This document shows positions 43,875 through 53,384 of a stretch of 64,000 nucleotides of DNA, piece by piece. The DNA is from Agarophyton chilense (Eukaryota > Rhodophyta > Florideophyceae > Gracilariales > Gracilariaceae): NCBI GenBank assembly GCA_030374765.1, contig JARGXX010000022.1:248001-312000 (forward strand), in the 5' to 3' direction. The position numbers and the translations under genes are program-made. Below the pieces are notes generated by a model that was not told the origin of the DNA, ran no database searches, and was given only the letters and a program-made list of their open reading frames with translations. The first letter of the stretch is position 1, and every line of letters begins with the position of its first letter.

Positions 43875-44684
43875 TTAAGACTTCATGAGGACAGAGAAGA
43901 ATATCTGAGTCGGCATTTTCCAGGTGAGATATTCGAAGAGCGGACTGTTTTTTAGTAATTGACAAAGTATGGAGTGACCCACACCAGCAGGCGCAGCTCC
44001 GAAGAGACTTCCAACAGCGCCAGCGCCGCCTCCGCCAAGAGCAGCCAATGGAGCAGTTGCGCCAGCTAGACCAACTGTGCCCAAGGCCGGCAGTAAAGCG
44101 GGAGCAATCAATCCACCATTTATAATTTATACCAAGAGCGCGACCTCCGAACAAACCCGCAGCACCGACCTTGAGCCACTTCATGTGTGCTCTACGGCGC
44201 ATATGGGCTGAGTCTTCCCCCACAGATTCTACGATTTCGCCATTCACAGTGGCGTTTTCGGCCGCACACAAGTTCTGCAAGTTGGTGCTCAGCAGAGTAC
44301 AAAATGCGAGGGGGAAGACTCAGCGCTGAGATGTAACGCGTTACGGCTTCTCTTGCTCGTGCATCATAAACAGTTGAATTCATGACATCGGCCTCAAGAA
44401 TTGCAGAAATAAGAGGAATAGCTTGTGACTGACCAAACGAGGGAGCATTGAGATACGCGTCGGCCACGTCCACAGCGCGTGGCATGGGCTGTGGAGATGA
44501 TGCGATTTCTAAAGCTTGCTCAATTAGGCCATCGCGAGCGCTATGTGGTAGCGAAAACGCAAGAAGAGTTCTGGTGAGATAGACTCGCAGCCATGTCGCA
44601 TCAGTTGCCAGTGATGCAGCACAGGCAACGAGAATGCCGGCCGCGGGAAGGTTTTGCCCTGGACCAGCTGGCTCATAGCCTAAT
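43875..44684 (-). pseudogene. DUF726/TMCO4-like membrane protein fragment
   Basis: Reading the minus strand through two frame changes (near 44272 and 44130) gives a helical segment with VYDARAREAVTRYISAL, then a basic stretch RRRAHMKWLKVGAAGLFGG, then a long Gly/Ala hydrophobic run (GLIAPALLPALGTVGLAG, GAVGSLFGA). This order resembles the central part of DUF726 proteins (TMCO4 family), where YDARAR-like and GG(L)xAP-like motifs precede an alpha/beta hydrolase domain. No hydrolase part was seen. The frame changes could be introns, but no clear GT-AG pair was found, so I call it a pseudogene fragment. The family assignment is from memory of the motif pattern. Confidence 0.5.
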
Positions 44685-45814
44685 TATTGATCTTGAAGAG
44701 AAGCGGCCCGTGAAGTTGCAAAGGCTTGGTTTCATGCGCATTATCCTGACCACTACTACCAGAAATCCCTGCAGCCTTCATCAAATCAGCCTGCATACTG
44801 GAAGCGAACAATTTGATGGAGTCGTAGGCTTCTTCGAGGTAGGTAACGTGATCCGGGTCGGCGGATCTCCTAACCGCCTCTTGATACTTCAAGTTCGCCT
44901 CGTGCAGCATGCGCAGAACTTCTACAAACGACCTAGTGCGCTGAAAAATAGCTTGGAAAGGCTCCAAGGAGCTGCTTCCGTCACGAAATAAGTCCCCTCC
45001 ATCAACGCGCTTCTGCCTTCGAGCAAATTCCTTTTCTTGAAGCTCCACCTTCCGCTCGTAACTCCCAGCAAATTTGTTCATCGAAGAATTCAGCCCCTTG
45101 AGGCAGTCCTGAACCATTCCGTCACTGCTACTGCGAGCAGACTCAGCGCGCTTCGAACTGAGGGAACCCTCCCCACCCCCACTTGACGCTCTTCGCTTCC
45201 TTCCCCATAGTATACTGAGATCTCTGTTTACTCCGAGACTACCACCCGCATTACCTGGAATATTACGCGACAGGAACTGCCCAACTATCGGATCAACGTC
45301 CTCATAGTCCAAGGTAAAAACATAGAACGTTAGATAGGTTCGTCGGCCAATTGCAAATAACGACTGCGTCTTCGCGTTTGTGTTACAGAATTCAACGAAC
45401 GGATCTTCCCCATTATTGCCAGATACTTCATAGTTAGAAACGATGGTGTTCCAACTTTTCTTGTCTTCCCTCCACACAGTCGACAGCTTACCCTGTTCGC
45501 TTGGTGAGGGTTTAGGGTCTTTACTATATTTGGCTCCAGGATACTCGGCACCGTTGCCTGTGAATCAGTGTGTCTAGGGTTACCATTTGGAGGATCTTTG
45601 AGACTGTCATAGCGGTACGAACTCGAGATTATCAAGTCTTCAGAATTCGGACATGCACCCTTAGGAATTCTCTTGCTCTTCTGGAAAAACGCAAGTCATT
45701 TGACATGCATTTGGTAAATGTTTGAGAGACCTGATGATAATGTTGGCCTTTGCACTCAACACACACCACTGTTTTGTCCTGAGGATGATGTAGAGAAAAG
45801 AACGGATGTTTCAT
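44680..45814 (-). pseudogene. Unknown coiled-coil protein gene, frame-broken or spliced
   Basis: The main frame runs from 45564 down to TAG at 44680. It contains DKKSWNTIVSNYEVSG, an aromatic segment (RRTYLTFYVFTLDYEDVDP), a Ser/Lys-rich linker and a charged helical stretch (LQEKEFARRQKRVDGGDLF) likely to form a coiled coil. Upstream, two other minus-strand frames look coding: one with KSKRIPKGACPNSEDLI, and one starting KHPFFSLHHPQDKTVVCVEC with a CxxC. They could be exons, or one gene broken by frameshifts. I do not recognise the family. The N-terminal part could be a DNA-binding module, but that is only a guess. Confidence 0.45.
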
Positions 45815-46493
45815 TACAAATCGTGTAGATCAGGCTCTCCTCCACATGTTAGACAGGAAAACGCACAAATTTGTCTGCAATATAAACAACAGTGTCAAGC
45901 ATTTGCTTTGCGTCTCTTCCACAGCCAGAACAACTTTCTCATTGAACGCTAGATGCTCACGTAGAGTGAAGAACACAACCCACTCATCGTCTGTTCGTCA
46001 ATGTGGTCTGTATTAAATGTAATGGTCCACCGTACTCTCAAAAACATCTTATGGCCGATTTCGAATACATATTCGCTGGTAGAAGTTTCGCGAAAACAGT
46101 TTCTTCAATTGTGGTTCGAACAAGTGATTTGATTTTGTACTGGACATGACTATACTGTACCAGATTCAACACCCCCGATTATTATACTTCATAAGCATCT
46201 CTGCCCATCCTCCATTGCAACTTTGCCATTGTGCATGAAGAAGGCAAGATCACATATCTAAACCTTATATGCAAATAAGCGTTTTGCATGGCCATAGATG
46301 GCAGCCCTTGTCGCTTTAAGGGTGATAGCCACCATGTCGACTCTAGTTTCATGTATGCCTCTGCTTGTTTGAACCTGTTCATTTATCTCATTGTTCTCTA
46401 GTCAACTAGCCTCGTCCTCATCAAGGTTGATTTGAGACATGAAACTTCAAAACGGAAATGATAACGGAAATGGAATCTAACAGTAGTCAGAGG
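45815..46493. other. Intergenic region, nothing recognised
   Basis: This is AT-richer sequence with only short frames and no repeat shared with the rest of the window. It may hold regulatory sequence or exons of the neighbouring minus-strand genes. Confidence 0.4.
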
Positions 46494-47444
46494 TCAGAGA
46501 AAGGTTGCTGTCCTGAGATTGACGGCCGAGGCACGCTCTGCTTGTGATTTTGCTTCTTGCAGATCGCTTTCAGTCAGTTTCTTTTCTGCCTTCTTTTTCA
46601 GGACAACAACCATATCATTATCACCAGTAAGTCTATTCTGGACGAAGAGCTCTATTTCAGAACGGACGAGATTTTCAATTTGTTCTCTGACCGGAATTGG
46701 AACGGCTCCCCAACCGACGCTACTTTCTACAGTCATGTCAAGTATTGGCTTTTGCGGGAAACCAATCCTAAGACTCGTCATGTCGTCGGAAAACGAACAA
46801 CGGATCATACCGTTGAGATATATACCTGTTACTTTTGTGAGACAGTTAAAGCTCAGCCCCCATCTGTAACCAACAGCCGAAACTGAAACCCACCAACTGG
46901 CAGGTGACCATTCGACGCACCACTCCGAATAAGATAAGTCGCGCCACAACGTCAATGAAATCTGGGGCGCTTCGCCTTTGACACATGGCATAGAGCATTC
47001 AACGTGACGCAATTCTTCTACGACGTCTAGAGTTTGCAAGGCGGAAGAGAGCAATTCGCGAAGCGAACGAGCGTAGAATGCTTCCGTCATTTCCGGAGTG
47101 AGTGCCATCGCAGATACGAATGAAGTGGATGCTTGCTCCCATTGCCTCAATCTCATTTCATTCAACATACATCTTTGCAGCAGTTGCTCATACGAAAGCT
47201 TCTTGAGATGGGCACGTAGGTTTTCGTCTTCCGGGGCTTGAGCGGGTGCCACTTTTGGAAACGCGGGGGGATTGGTGAATGAGGCTGGCAGAACAGAGTT
47301 CCCCTTCATGTCTTCTTGATTTCTCTTTCCATACGGACCAGTTTGAGGGTGATTCCCCGACGGGTTCGGAAAGGGAGGCTGATGCCAAGCCTTGCTTTCG
47401 GTGTGAACAGGTCCGTAAAGCAATTCGGCAGGGATTTTATGCAT
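46494..47444 (-). CDS. Putative SMP-domain (TULIP-type) lipid-binding protein
   Basis: The frame is open to 47474, but the first ATG is at 47444 (MHKIPAELLYGP). The N-terminal third is Pro-rich and probably disordered. A helix (LRAHLKKLSYEQLLQRCMLNEMRL) follows. The C-terminal half, from LTLWRDLSYSEWCVEW, has alternating beta-like segments: GIYLNGMIRCSF, LRIGFPQKPILDMTVESSVG, then VREQIENLVRSEIELFV. That pattern of a beta-rich body with F..P..L and a closing amphipathic helix resembles SMP domains, which carry lipids at membrane contact sites. The assignment is tentative. An upstream exon is possible. Nothing in the frame looks broken. Confidence 0.5.
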   Translation of the reverse strand: MHKIPAELLYGPVHTESKAWHQPPFPNPSGNHPQTGPYGKRNQEDMKGNSVLPASFTNPPAFPKVAPAQAPEDENLRAHLKKLSYEQLLQRCMLNEMRLRQWEQASTSFVSAMALTPEMTEAFYARSLRELLSSALQTLDVVEELRHVECSMPCVKGEAPQISLTLWRDLSYSEWCVEWSPASWWVSVSAVGYRWGLSFNCLTKVTGIYLNGMIRCSFSDDMTSLRIGFPQKPILDMTVESSVGWGAVPIPVREQIENLVRSEIELFVQNRLTGDNDMVVVLKKKAEKKLTESDLQEAKSQAERASAVNLRTATFL

Positions 47445-47474
47445 CTCGACAACAACGAAATTACAAGGCAACAC

Positions 47475-48208
47475 ACTGTGTGCTGAGCGGTGCCAGAGAC
47501 CAGTGTCAGTGTCAGGCTCGAGTGCAAAAATCTCTCAATCTGGCGACGGCCAGTCCGCTGAACCTATGTACTTTATCTATGTGGGCATAGGTAAGAAAGG
47601 TTTTCATTGACACTGCTTTGCTAAGCACACTTGCTAGAATATTATGAAATCTCCGACCTTTCCGTTCACTAACTGCCTCCTTTTCAAATTACTTTGTGCA
47701 TGTGCTATAAAATACATACTGGGCATCTGCTACTGTCATGAATAAGGGTCCTTTCCCTCTTTGGTTGAGAGTCAAATATATGGGAATGAAGGTAATAGCA
47801 TAGCACTACTCTTCAAACCTGACTTCTCTCCGGGACTGGCAGTTTTACAGTGCATCCCACGTTTGAGAGTTGCTTTTGGGAGTTGTCGGCCAGACATCTT
47901 TTCCCTTTCAGCACCGCTCGAACAGGGCCACATCTTGGTGAAAGTGTGAAAGTGTGAACAAGAAAAGTTCACAGGCAAGAATCAGCAAAAAAATATCTTG
48001 CACAGATCGGAATGAGGCCAAAGTTCCGAAGGGCCCAGTCTCGTGCGTGCTTCCTACACAATGCTTGCTATAAATTTGCAGCCAATGTATAATTCACGCT
48101 TGATAGTTCAAGGTTCTCGTGGCTAGCATGCTATCGAGAGGCCGAAACCATTGGAATTTCGCTCAAGCAATAAATACAAAACTGTGACCGGGGGAAACAG
48201 GTACAAAT
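47475..48208. other. Intergenic region between SMP-like gene and oxidoreductase
   Basis: Only short frames occur. It should contain the promoter of the SMP-like gene and the 3' end of the oxidoreductase gene; no specific signal is clear. Confidence 0.45.
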
Positions 48209-49396
48209 TCAGTTTTCATCCGCTACTATAAGCACAATCTTGCCTACACTCTGACCACTTTGAAAGTATTTGAGCGCATCCGTTGCTTCCTCAAACGGAT
48301 ACGTTTTCGCCACTGTCGGTCTTGTAAGTTCCATTGCTTCTATCTCCCTGAAACCTCTTTCAATAAGTTCAAAATCATCGAAAAAGTATACCAAGTTGAA
48401 GCTGGATATAGTCTTACCCTCGTCAATGCTAGAAAGGAGGTCTAATTTCGGGCGCCTGATGAACTTCCATCCCAATTCAATGAGATTCTTCAATCCGCCC
48501 TTTAACAGAGATATTGTTCCAGACGGTATTAGGCTGCCAGAACCCATGAGAATATACCTTCCACCACGATTCAACAGACTGTATCCGGCATTAAAATAAG
48601 ATCCGAGCAGAGAATCCACTAAAACATCCACTCCATGCCCATCGAGAATGTTTCGTACAGCTTGTTCAAATCCGGCTTGATCATCCTGCCCTCTGATGAT
48701 AATATGTTGTCTGTCAACTGCGTGTTGTTGAAGAACAGCTAGTTTTGACTCAGAGCCCACTACTGCAATAACTTGGCCGCGCACTTTTTGCACCATTTTC
48801 ACGAGATTCAACCCAACCCCTCCAGCTGCAGAATGGATGAGAACAACCTTGCGCTCACTCGTAAGCAGAATCGGGCGTGTGCCATCACTCGGAATACCAC
48901 CGAGGACACAAAGAGCATACCACGCAGTAAAAACCTGGGCGCCAAACGCTGCTCCCTGTTCAAAACTCCATCCATCCGGTAGTGGGCGGACAAGTCGGTG
49001 GTGCACGTTTGATATAGTTGTATACGCACCAAATCTCATGAGGGCGAAGACGTGATCATTCGGTGCAAAGGTTGTGACCTGTTCTCCAACTGCATCTACA
49101 ACACCACAGACTTCAAATCCAGGACAGAAAGGAGGATCTGCAGCAGGTGGGTAGAAACCAAGCACAGCGATGACATCTGCAAAGTTTAAGCCGATCGCGC
49201 GCACCCGAATGCGAACTTCATTTTCAGCCTTCACGTTTGAGTTAGAAGTAAAGCTTACTGGAACGGATGAGTGTGTGCGCCAAATGCAAACTTAACTCAC
49301 CGGTAATGGTACTGTACAAGTTTCAAGTTTGAGATTGTCAACATCGCCATAAGAATGCGTCACCCAGCGCTTGGAAGAGATGTCTGAAAGGGACAT
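48209..49396 (-). CDS. VAT-1-like quinone oxidoreductase (zinc-free MDR family), two exons
   Basis: Exon 1 (49396-49301) starts MSLSDISSKRW and holds the SYGDVDNLKLE segment typical of the MDR N-terminus. Exon 2 (49228-48209) continues with ENEVRIRVRAIGLNFADV. The 72-bp gap begins GTGAGT and ends AG, and joining keeps the frame; without it there is a stop and no N-terminus. The GroES-like domain is followed by a Rossmann nucleotide-binding motif AAGGVGLNLVKM and VDVLVDSLLG. No structural zinc-site cysteines are seen, as in quinone oxidoreductases and VAT-1, which use NADPH. The frame extends upstream of 49396 to other ATGs, so a longer N-terminus (perhaps a targeting peptide) is possible. This is the clearest host gene in the window and looks intact. 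Confidence 0.85.
49229..49300 (-). other. Putative 72-bp spliceosomal intron
   Basis: The donor is GTGAGTTAAG and the acceptor ends ACGTGAAG, phase 0. Other AG choices in the interval would run into an in-frame stop. Confidence 0.65.
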
Positions 49397-49643
49397 GTTC
49401 ACGCTTGGGGGAGAGGTGCAGGGCAATCGTGGGCGTCTCTGACGGAGAAGAAACGATGTGGGCCTGTTTGAGCGAGTTACGTTCGGCCGATGATGGGTAG
49501 GGGCAACACAAACAGGCGTTTCAGTCACAGCAGTGGAAACGAATGTGCCGAAGTACGAAACGTACATCGCAGAGTTTGAGATTTTTCGTGTTCTTGTACT
49601 GTACGCACCCTTCGCCATGCATTCGCCGTTAGCCCTCATGAAA

Positions 49644-49708
49644 GGCTCAAATTGGTGCACGGCTCAAATTGGTGCACGGCCCAAATTGGTGCACGGCCCA
49701 ATTTGATA
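49644..49708. repeat. 17-bp tandem repeat upstream of the oxidoreductase gene
   Basis: Three full copies and one partial copy of GGCTCAAATTGGTGCAC (one C/T variant) lie just upstream of the coding frame. Confidence 0.9.
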
Positions 49709-49820
49709 CAGCGATTTTCTTCGGCGGCGCGAACCACGATCTTGAATTGACGATCCAAGCCTCGTTGACCGTAAGCACTGACCATGTAGTTCAAGACCCA
49801 ACTCGTTCCATCCAGAATTT

Positions 49821-50114
49821 TTGTTCTCTGCGATGTTACAGCCCAGAATGCCATCGACAATGCGGGCAATGTCCGCCACCTTCAAACGGAGACATGAAGA
49901 ACGAAAACAGGAAAGACTGAGGCGCCAAGCAACGCTACAACTCCTCAAAAACAAACTATCCATCCGTCAGACAGTCATCCATACCAATATACTGTTTTCC
50001 AAAGAACAACGGTTTCGCAAATTTTTGAAAGTCGACGACAAACCAGCACTTGAACAGCTCCTAGATCCTATCAACCACCACCCTGGCCCACAATTTGTCA
50101 TGCAAGTACCATAA
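49821..50114 (+). CDS. Hypothetical basic/charged frame, possibly an exon
   Basis: The open frame contains ATFKRRHEERKQERLRRQAT and an FSKEQRFRKFLKV segment, likely helical. No ATG is close to its start except internal ones. It is divergent from the oxidoreductase gene. I do not recognise it; it could be an exon or a relic. Confidence 0.3.
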   Translation: MFSAMLQPRMPSTMRAMSATFKRRHEERKQERLRRQATLQLLKNKLSIRQTVIHTNILFSKEQRFRKFLKVDDKPALEQLLDPINHHPGPQFVMQVP

Positions 50115-50288
50115 CAACTGATAGTAATCAACAAAGCATTTGAAGCAGCCAAAAGGGGATTTGCAATAGACTATAGTAAGATGAAACTGATACTTGCAGG
50201 CATTACCGAGAATGGGCAGGATGGATACAAGAATTACTTTTTATCTTGTCGTACAATCACCAATGAGGTAAGCTACTGTCTTTTCTCG

Positions 50289-50413
50289 GGAGCATGGTGA
50301 CGCTCAACCGTAGGGAGCGTGGTGACGCTCAACCGTAGGGAGCGTGGTGACGCTCAACCGTAGGGAGCGTGGTGACGCTCAACCGTAGGGAGCTTGGTGA
50401 CGCTCAACCTTAG
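50289..50413. repeat. Five-copy 25-bp tandem repeat with internal hairpins
   Basis: The unit GGAGCGTGGTGACGCTCAAC plus CGTAG is repeated five times without spacers. The three middle copies contain the perfect 6-bp stem GAGCGT..ACGCTC with a GGTG loop; the first and last copies have a mismatch in the stem. Confidence 0.95.
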
Positions 50414-51217
50414 AAGGTAGACGTAATAAACCTCGCTGGTAACAGGGCACCGGGAAAACCCGCAGGGGCAAACGGCGGGGCAGCTAGCCTATATCGTGTA
50501 GGTGAATGATGGTAGGCGTCGACGCGCGGGAAAGCCTGTGTGGTAGTTGGGAAACGATGAACCAAAAAGTATAGTCGTGACCCAAGTGGTGCCTGTCTTT
50601 ATCAGATAAGGATGGGGGAGGGGCAGTTCCCTATATGCAGTGGACTGCACTCTCCAGATCATCTTGGAGGTGCCAGCAAGGCACGGTCTCTGACCTAGTG
50701 TCAGAGACCTGGCCAGCACTGGCTACAGTGCCAGTTGGCTACTTCACTACTGTACTAAAATAAATATAATTACAATTACAATTACTAACAATTACTCAAC
50801 CAGAAGGTACATGTCAACACTACACGTGACTGACAACACACTAGATGGTAGCTCGCCCGAAGCTGCATGGCCGATGATCCCTCGCATCCCCTTCATACCC
50901 GTGAGACACGCCCCGTATTTCCATCCATCAAACCATAAAGGTATAGCGAGCGACAGCGGCACGGGCATCGGAGTGGTGTCAGCCGGCGGTTTCTCACGGT
51001 GCGCGACGCGCGATCCATGGAGGTTCAGAACTCGGTTCCAGTGTCGGTTGGGAAGTGCGAGCGACGACGGCGGCGCAAGAATTGAGCGACAACCATTCAG
51101 GAAGGGACTGTCATGAGGACGATGCAATGTCAATAGCGCGCTCGCGGACACCTTTTGGTTAATGGGCCCCTGCATGCTTGCGTTCGCACTCGTAACTCTT
51201 ACACTCGCGTTATGCAT
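50414..51217. other. Structured non-coding region, possible relic of a non-autonomous element
   Basis: A perfect 10-bp hairpin with a 5-nt loop is at 50685-50709 (GGTCTCTGAC..GTCAGAGACC). It is followed by an AT-rich tail with ATTAC-type repeats at 50758-50795. That layout resembles the 3' end of a LINE or SINE, but no coding part was found. From 50800 to 51217 there is GC-rich sequence without a recognised gene. Confidence 0.35.
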
Positions 51218-53149
51218 ATGTTTCATAACGTCGAGTACTTCTCACAACCTACGAAGGGTAAACGCGATTGGTACGTGCTTCGACCAGATTGGTGAGAGTC
51301 TTTTGAGGTTCCGTTGTCGCTGAGCGTGACCACTCCGCCGGTTTTGACGTCCTTCGAGAGTCAGATCTCCCGGAACCTGGAACGGTATTACCTCATTTGG
51401 TCGATTGCCCTCTCGGAGTGGACCGTGTTGGTTGTCATCCTGGCTCTGGAGGCCGCCGGTTACGGTATCGATTGGGATTGTCGTAATCCCGACTCTGACA
51501 TATTCCGAGATGGTATTCAACCTGTAGGTCGCATCTTCTTCATACCTCAGAGGGTTGCCCAGGATATTTCCCGATTTGGTAAAAAGAACATCGTTTAGGG
51601 GACCGATTATACCGTGAAGGATTTGGACTCGTATCTCGAGCAGAGCGAGAATTACCATTGGGATTCCCATCAAGGTTGGGAGGCTTTCGATCCCGCAACT
51701 TGGGAGATTGTGCCTCGCCACGCCCAATATTATCCCGGGAAGCCTCCTGTTTATGGAGCTCCCGCGAGCCCTGAACCTTATCACGGTACTGTGAAGACAC
51801 CGGTTGGTCTTTATGCTGGTCACTACCCGTTTGAGCCGTTACCTCAAGGTCGTAAGTCGCCGATCCCTACGGGTGTGACTCCTACTCCAAAGAGCTCCTC
51901 GCGGGTTGCTGGTCCGGTTCGACCCCTGTTGGCGAGCATTGCTCGTCCTACGCCCCAACCTATGATGGATTCTCCGGCCGTGGTCGGGTTGCTGGCTCGA
52001 ATTCGCCAGGCTTGCGTCACCAACTTTCAGAGGGCTGAGCCTGCCTCCGTGGTTATTGCATTAACGTTCCTTCAAGGTTTGCTGCCGCGCCATGAGCAAT
52101 ACATGAAGACGCTGAACCAACTTGGTGAGTTCCGGAATCAGTTCCAGTTAGACATGTGTGTAGTATTCTACTATGTCGGGGAATCCGATAGGCTGGTTTT
52201 TCGCGAAGTCGCGGTTGGAACTCATAAGTGAGTGATATCATCAGCATTGTGATATGAAACGGCACACCGCGTAGGATGCCAGGAGGCAGGCTACATTGTT
52301 GGAACACGTCGTATCACGAGTGGAGTGGCTTGCAACGGCGCATGTAGTGGTGATCCACGTGGCTGGGTTTACTACCCTTTGTAGATGTAAGTCCATTAGG
52401 GACCGCACCCATACAGTGATTTGGCTAAGTGGCAGACCACTGGGTATTAATTATATATTTATTTGGGCACTCACCCTGGCACACAGTATATAGTGTACCA
52501 GAGGTGAGCGCAGACGCCAAGTAAAGGAGACAACATGGGCATCATGACTATTCTGTTTCTCGCTTAGGATTCCTTAACCAGAGATCCGGACGAGCTATAA
52601 TAGATAGTCAGCCCCCAACCACTTCACGAGCCGTCTCGTACCTACGTCCCATCAACGTTTTACAGTTGCACTGTTCACCCTCGCTGGCGAGTAGTGGCCT
52701 TACACCCCACTTCCAGCTCGCTGGTGTTGTAGCTCTACCACCCCTTTTACTTCGCCGCAAGCGACCCATCGGCAGTCCGAACGCTGTCGCAGGTGTCTGC
52801 GCTTTCCGTTAGAGTGGAAACTACAATGTACCAACTGGCCACCCGTCAAGTTGCCAATGTGGCAAGCGTCTCTGCTTCTGTGCCATCTGATCCTTTGACG
52901 GATCCCGTTCTAGGTGCTAACTGGAACCCTGCGGTTTTGCAACCCGCCCCGCCGGTTCCTTTCGTTCATCCTCTTTTGGTTTCGACTCCTCTCCCCAGTG
53001 GCGGGGCTACCGCTCCTTCGCTACCTTCTAGGTCGATGGCTCCTAGCATTTCTGCAAGTTTTTATCGGTGGGTAGTCAATAACACGGGTCCTCCTGATCT
53101 TACTGCTCCTAAACCGACAGGTCTTTCTACTCCCGGATTCGGGGGCTAG
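51218..53149 (+). pseudogene. Antisense-type ORF convergent with G2 pol, interrupted
   Basis: From ATG 51218 one frame continues past TGA (51293) and TAG (51596) to 52156, is broken by a solo LTR (52159-52825), and resumes in frame at 52826 to end at 53149. Taking out the LTR and one target copy joins GAC ATG to TAC CAA. The protein is Pro-rich, with a helical segment (LERYYLIWSIALSEWTVLVV) and a region around VGLLARIRQACVTNFQRAEP. I recognise no domain; it could be structural or Gag-like. It lies downstream of and opposite to the G2 pol gene, the same position as the antisense frame of G1. Confidence 0.55.
52159..52825 (+). repeat. Solo LTR, 667 bp, first copy
   Basis: It starts TGTAGTAT and ends with the same motif inverted in degraded form (AAACTACA). 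The flanks are ATGTG on the left and ATGTA on the right, a target duplication with one mismatch. It matches 56687-57353 in reverse orientation over its whole length. No internal element sequence accompanies it. Confidence 0.9.
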
Positions 53150-53384
53150 ACTTTCTGTCGCTTCACCTTTGAGGTTCTTGTGGCGGCCGCCTGCCACTTG
53201 ACTTCCTTAGTGTTTCCTTCTTAAAGTAAATTGTTGTTTCTTCTTGTCTCTTCTACTGTTACATTCGGTTGTTCTTTCGTGTCCTCCCTTGTAGGTAATC
53301 TGACACGCATATGCGTCCACCTTCTGCGGAAAACGACGTCTTTTCTCCCCCTTCCTTAGGCCTGAGTACCACGAAGGTCTAAGG
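53150..53384. other. Spacer between convergent frames of G2
   Basis: It is T-rich, with CTGACACGCATATGCG at 53300-53315. The same 16 bases occur in the antisense of LTR B (15595-15610). No gene is present. Confidence 0.6.

Noticed and set aside
50289-50413. CRISPR array
   Set aside because: Units are contiguous without spacers and the genome is eukaryotic.
50465-50490. Fragment of large-subunit rRNA (GGGGCAAACGGCGGGG)
   Set aside because: Only about ten bases resemble the conserved rRNA word and the flanks do not continue the match.
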